NCBI GenBank assembly: GCA_008360975.2
Contig: CM039182.1
Location: 27,562,324-27,626,323, forward strand
DNA: 64,000 nucleotides
Source: Lichenostomus cassidix
Lineage: Eukaryota > Chordata > Aves > Passeriformes > Meliphagidae
Reading direction: 5' to 3'
Positions 62,801 through 64,000 of the stretch are shown in pieces. The position numbers were made by a program, and so were the translations under genes. The notes beneath the pieces were generated by a model. That model did not search any database, was not told the origin of the DNA, and saw nothing but the letters and a program-made list of their open reading frames with translations. Each line of letters begins with the position of its first letter. Within the stretch, counting starts at the first letter, position 1.

Positions 62801-64000
62801 TGTGTGCACAGATGGCACACAGACTTGAGACTTGAGACTCTCACTTTGTGATTTTTATGCCTTGGTGTATCTATACACTGACTCTGTCTATACTGGATGA
62901 AAATAGCTGCTGCATTTTTCAGGACAGCCTACAGAACTTGCATGGTGTGCCTTTAAATACAGTTAATTCAGTGTTCCTTTAAAAAGCAATGAACACAAGT
63001 AAAACTCCAGACTTGTCTTTGGATTTTAGTGAGTTGTATGCACTTTGAAAGAAATCTTCCATCTAGTTGCACAGGTCAAATTCACATACTCTGAGTTTGG
63101 TTTTTAAGACCCTCAGGTCTTACCCTGAGGATCTTTGTTGCTCATTTCCTGCCCCTTCTACACCCTAGAACTACTAGACCCAGTACCATTCTAGAGACTT
63201 GTGGTACACTGCACTGACTGGTTAGAATATATGCATCAAAATATTTCCCACTGTGACTGTGTAAATAGCTTTTAGAATGGAGCATGGCACTGAGCAGAAT
63301 TTATGTACAGTCTAATTTACGTCTCATAACGTTGTTAAGCTTCATTCTTCTATGCCTCTGTGAATGCTCCTGATTCCCCTCTGCTTTCTTCACGTGTAGG
63401 TTCTCTGTGTAACGTTTGTGGAGATAAGTATCTGTGGCTGAGAAGTATATGGAGTTTGATGTAGAATATTCTGTATGTGCTTCAATATTTATAAAAAATA
63501 TATCTTTTCTGGAGGGACTATATTCTGAAGGCATCAGGTGCCAGACTGACTTGCTCTTACTGCATATTCTTGCATTTTCCCAATACTGCTGCATAGATTC
63601 TTCTGATCAGCTCTGCAACACTCTTATGGGCACAAAGGAATAAGAATAAAGATGTTAATTTGTAAACTGGAGAAGGGCAAATGGCACTCTCATACTATTT
63701 CAGCCAAATATTTCCCATTATACTCTCCCATGATACTTGTGTTTTGATGCAATTATTTTATGTAGTGGAGTCAGCTTTAGGCAAGAAGCCATTTTCCTTC
63801 CATTGTACTTTCCACACACACAAAACTTTTAAAAGGGCGGAGGAGCTGTTAGGGAACTGGTTTTTGATTAAGTATTAGTCTCACATAGACTTCAGGCCTC
63901 ATTAGGGTTTTTTTTCCCCATTGAAGTTGTTTTTATCTCATTTTGCCAGCCAACAAGTCAATCAATCAGGACCCATCCCTTTGAATACAGAACATCCGTG
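59813..64000. other. Unique AT-rich sequence, no gene seen
   Basis: No further exon with both splice signals is recognised. A 64-codon frame at 61,159-61,353 reads as a plausible Lys/Glu/Leu-rich helix followed by a Cys pair (CSC), but it has no acceptor in front of it. A perfect 8-bp hairpin TTACCATG/CATGGTAA lies at 62242-62262. No transposon family is recognised. Confidence 0.5.

Noticed and set aside
1..64000. tRNA, rRNA, CRISPR, prophage, operon or plasmid features
   Set aside because: I found no tRNA B-box in a foldable context, no regularly spaced repeats, and no prokaryote-like gene density; the repeats are those of a bird genome.

Overview
The window reads as non-coding nuclear DNA from a bird. 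It is AT-rich and poor in CpG, and stop codons interrupt every frame. The repeats point to the lineage. Five pieces of CR1 LINE carry the avian-type 3' region, with tails resembling ATTCTGTGATTCTGTG. One short LTR matches, from memory, an avian endogenous-retrovirus (ERVL-like) family. Two old fragments resemble MIR-type SINEs. There are no operons, ribosome-binding sites, tRNAs, rRNAs or CRISPR arrays. Overall repeat density is low, which also suits a bird. I could not assign the window to a species or locus. It is either a gene-poor intergenic stretch or the inside of a very large intron.

Layout. 1-7,993 is unique sequence. It holds the longest open frame (932-1552, 206 codons, with a TATA-like motif before it and AATAAA across its stop codon) and a three-copy AT-rich repeat near 4.9 kb. 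A solo LTR lies at 7,994-8,269. A CR1 3' tail lies at about 14,070-14,198. A MIR-like fragment (minus) is at about 19,600 and another (plus) at about 31,200. From 20 to 36 kb there are several micro-duplications, a (TA)12(CA)5 microsatellite at 27,835, and a tight 19-bp hairpin at 32,182-32,222. Antisense CR1 tails lie at 37,180-37,510 and 44,650-45,010. Sense CR1 copies with coding remnants lie at 51,180-52,356 and 57,600-58,657. Both sense copies lack the catalytic core of reverse transcriptase. The last 5 kb contains the best splice-bounded exon candidate, 59,635-59,808, which would encode one hydrophobic segment.

I recognise no protein-coding gene with confidence, and the repeats are all dead copies. 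The most useful leads are the exon candidate at 59.6 kb, the ORF with TATA and poly(A) signals at 0.8-1.6 kb, the hairpin at 32.2 kb, and a cluster of AP-1, MEF2 and octamer motifs at 55.1-55.3 kb. I found no convincing new biological system. All repeat calls rest on remembered family consensus, not on a search.
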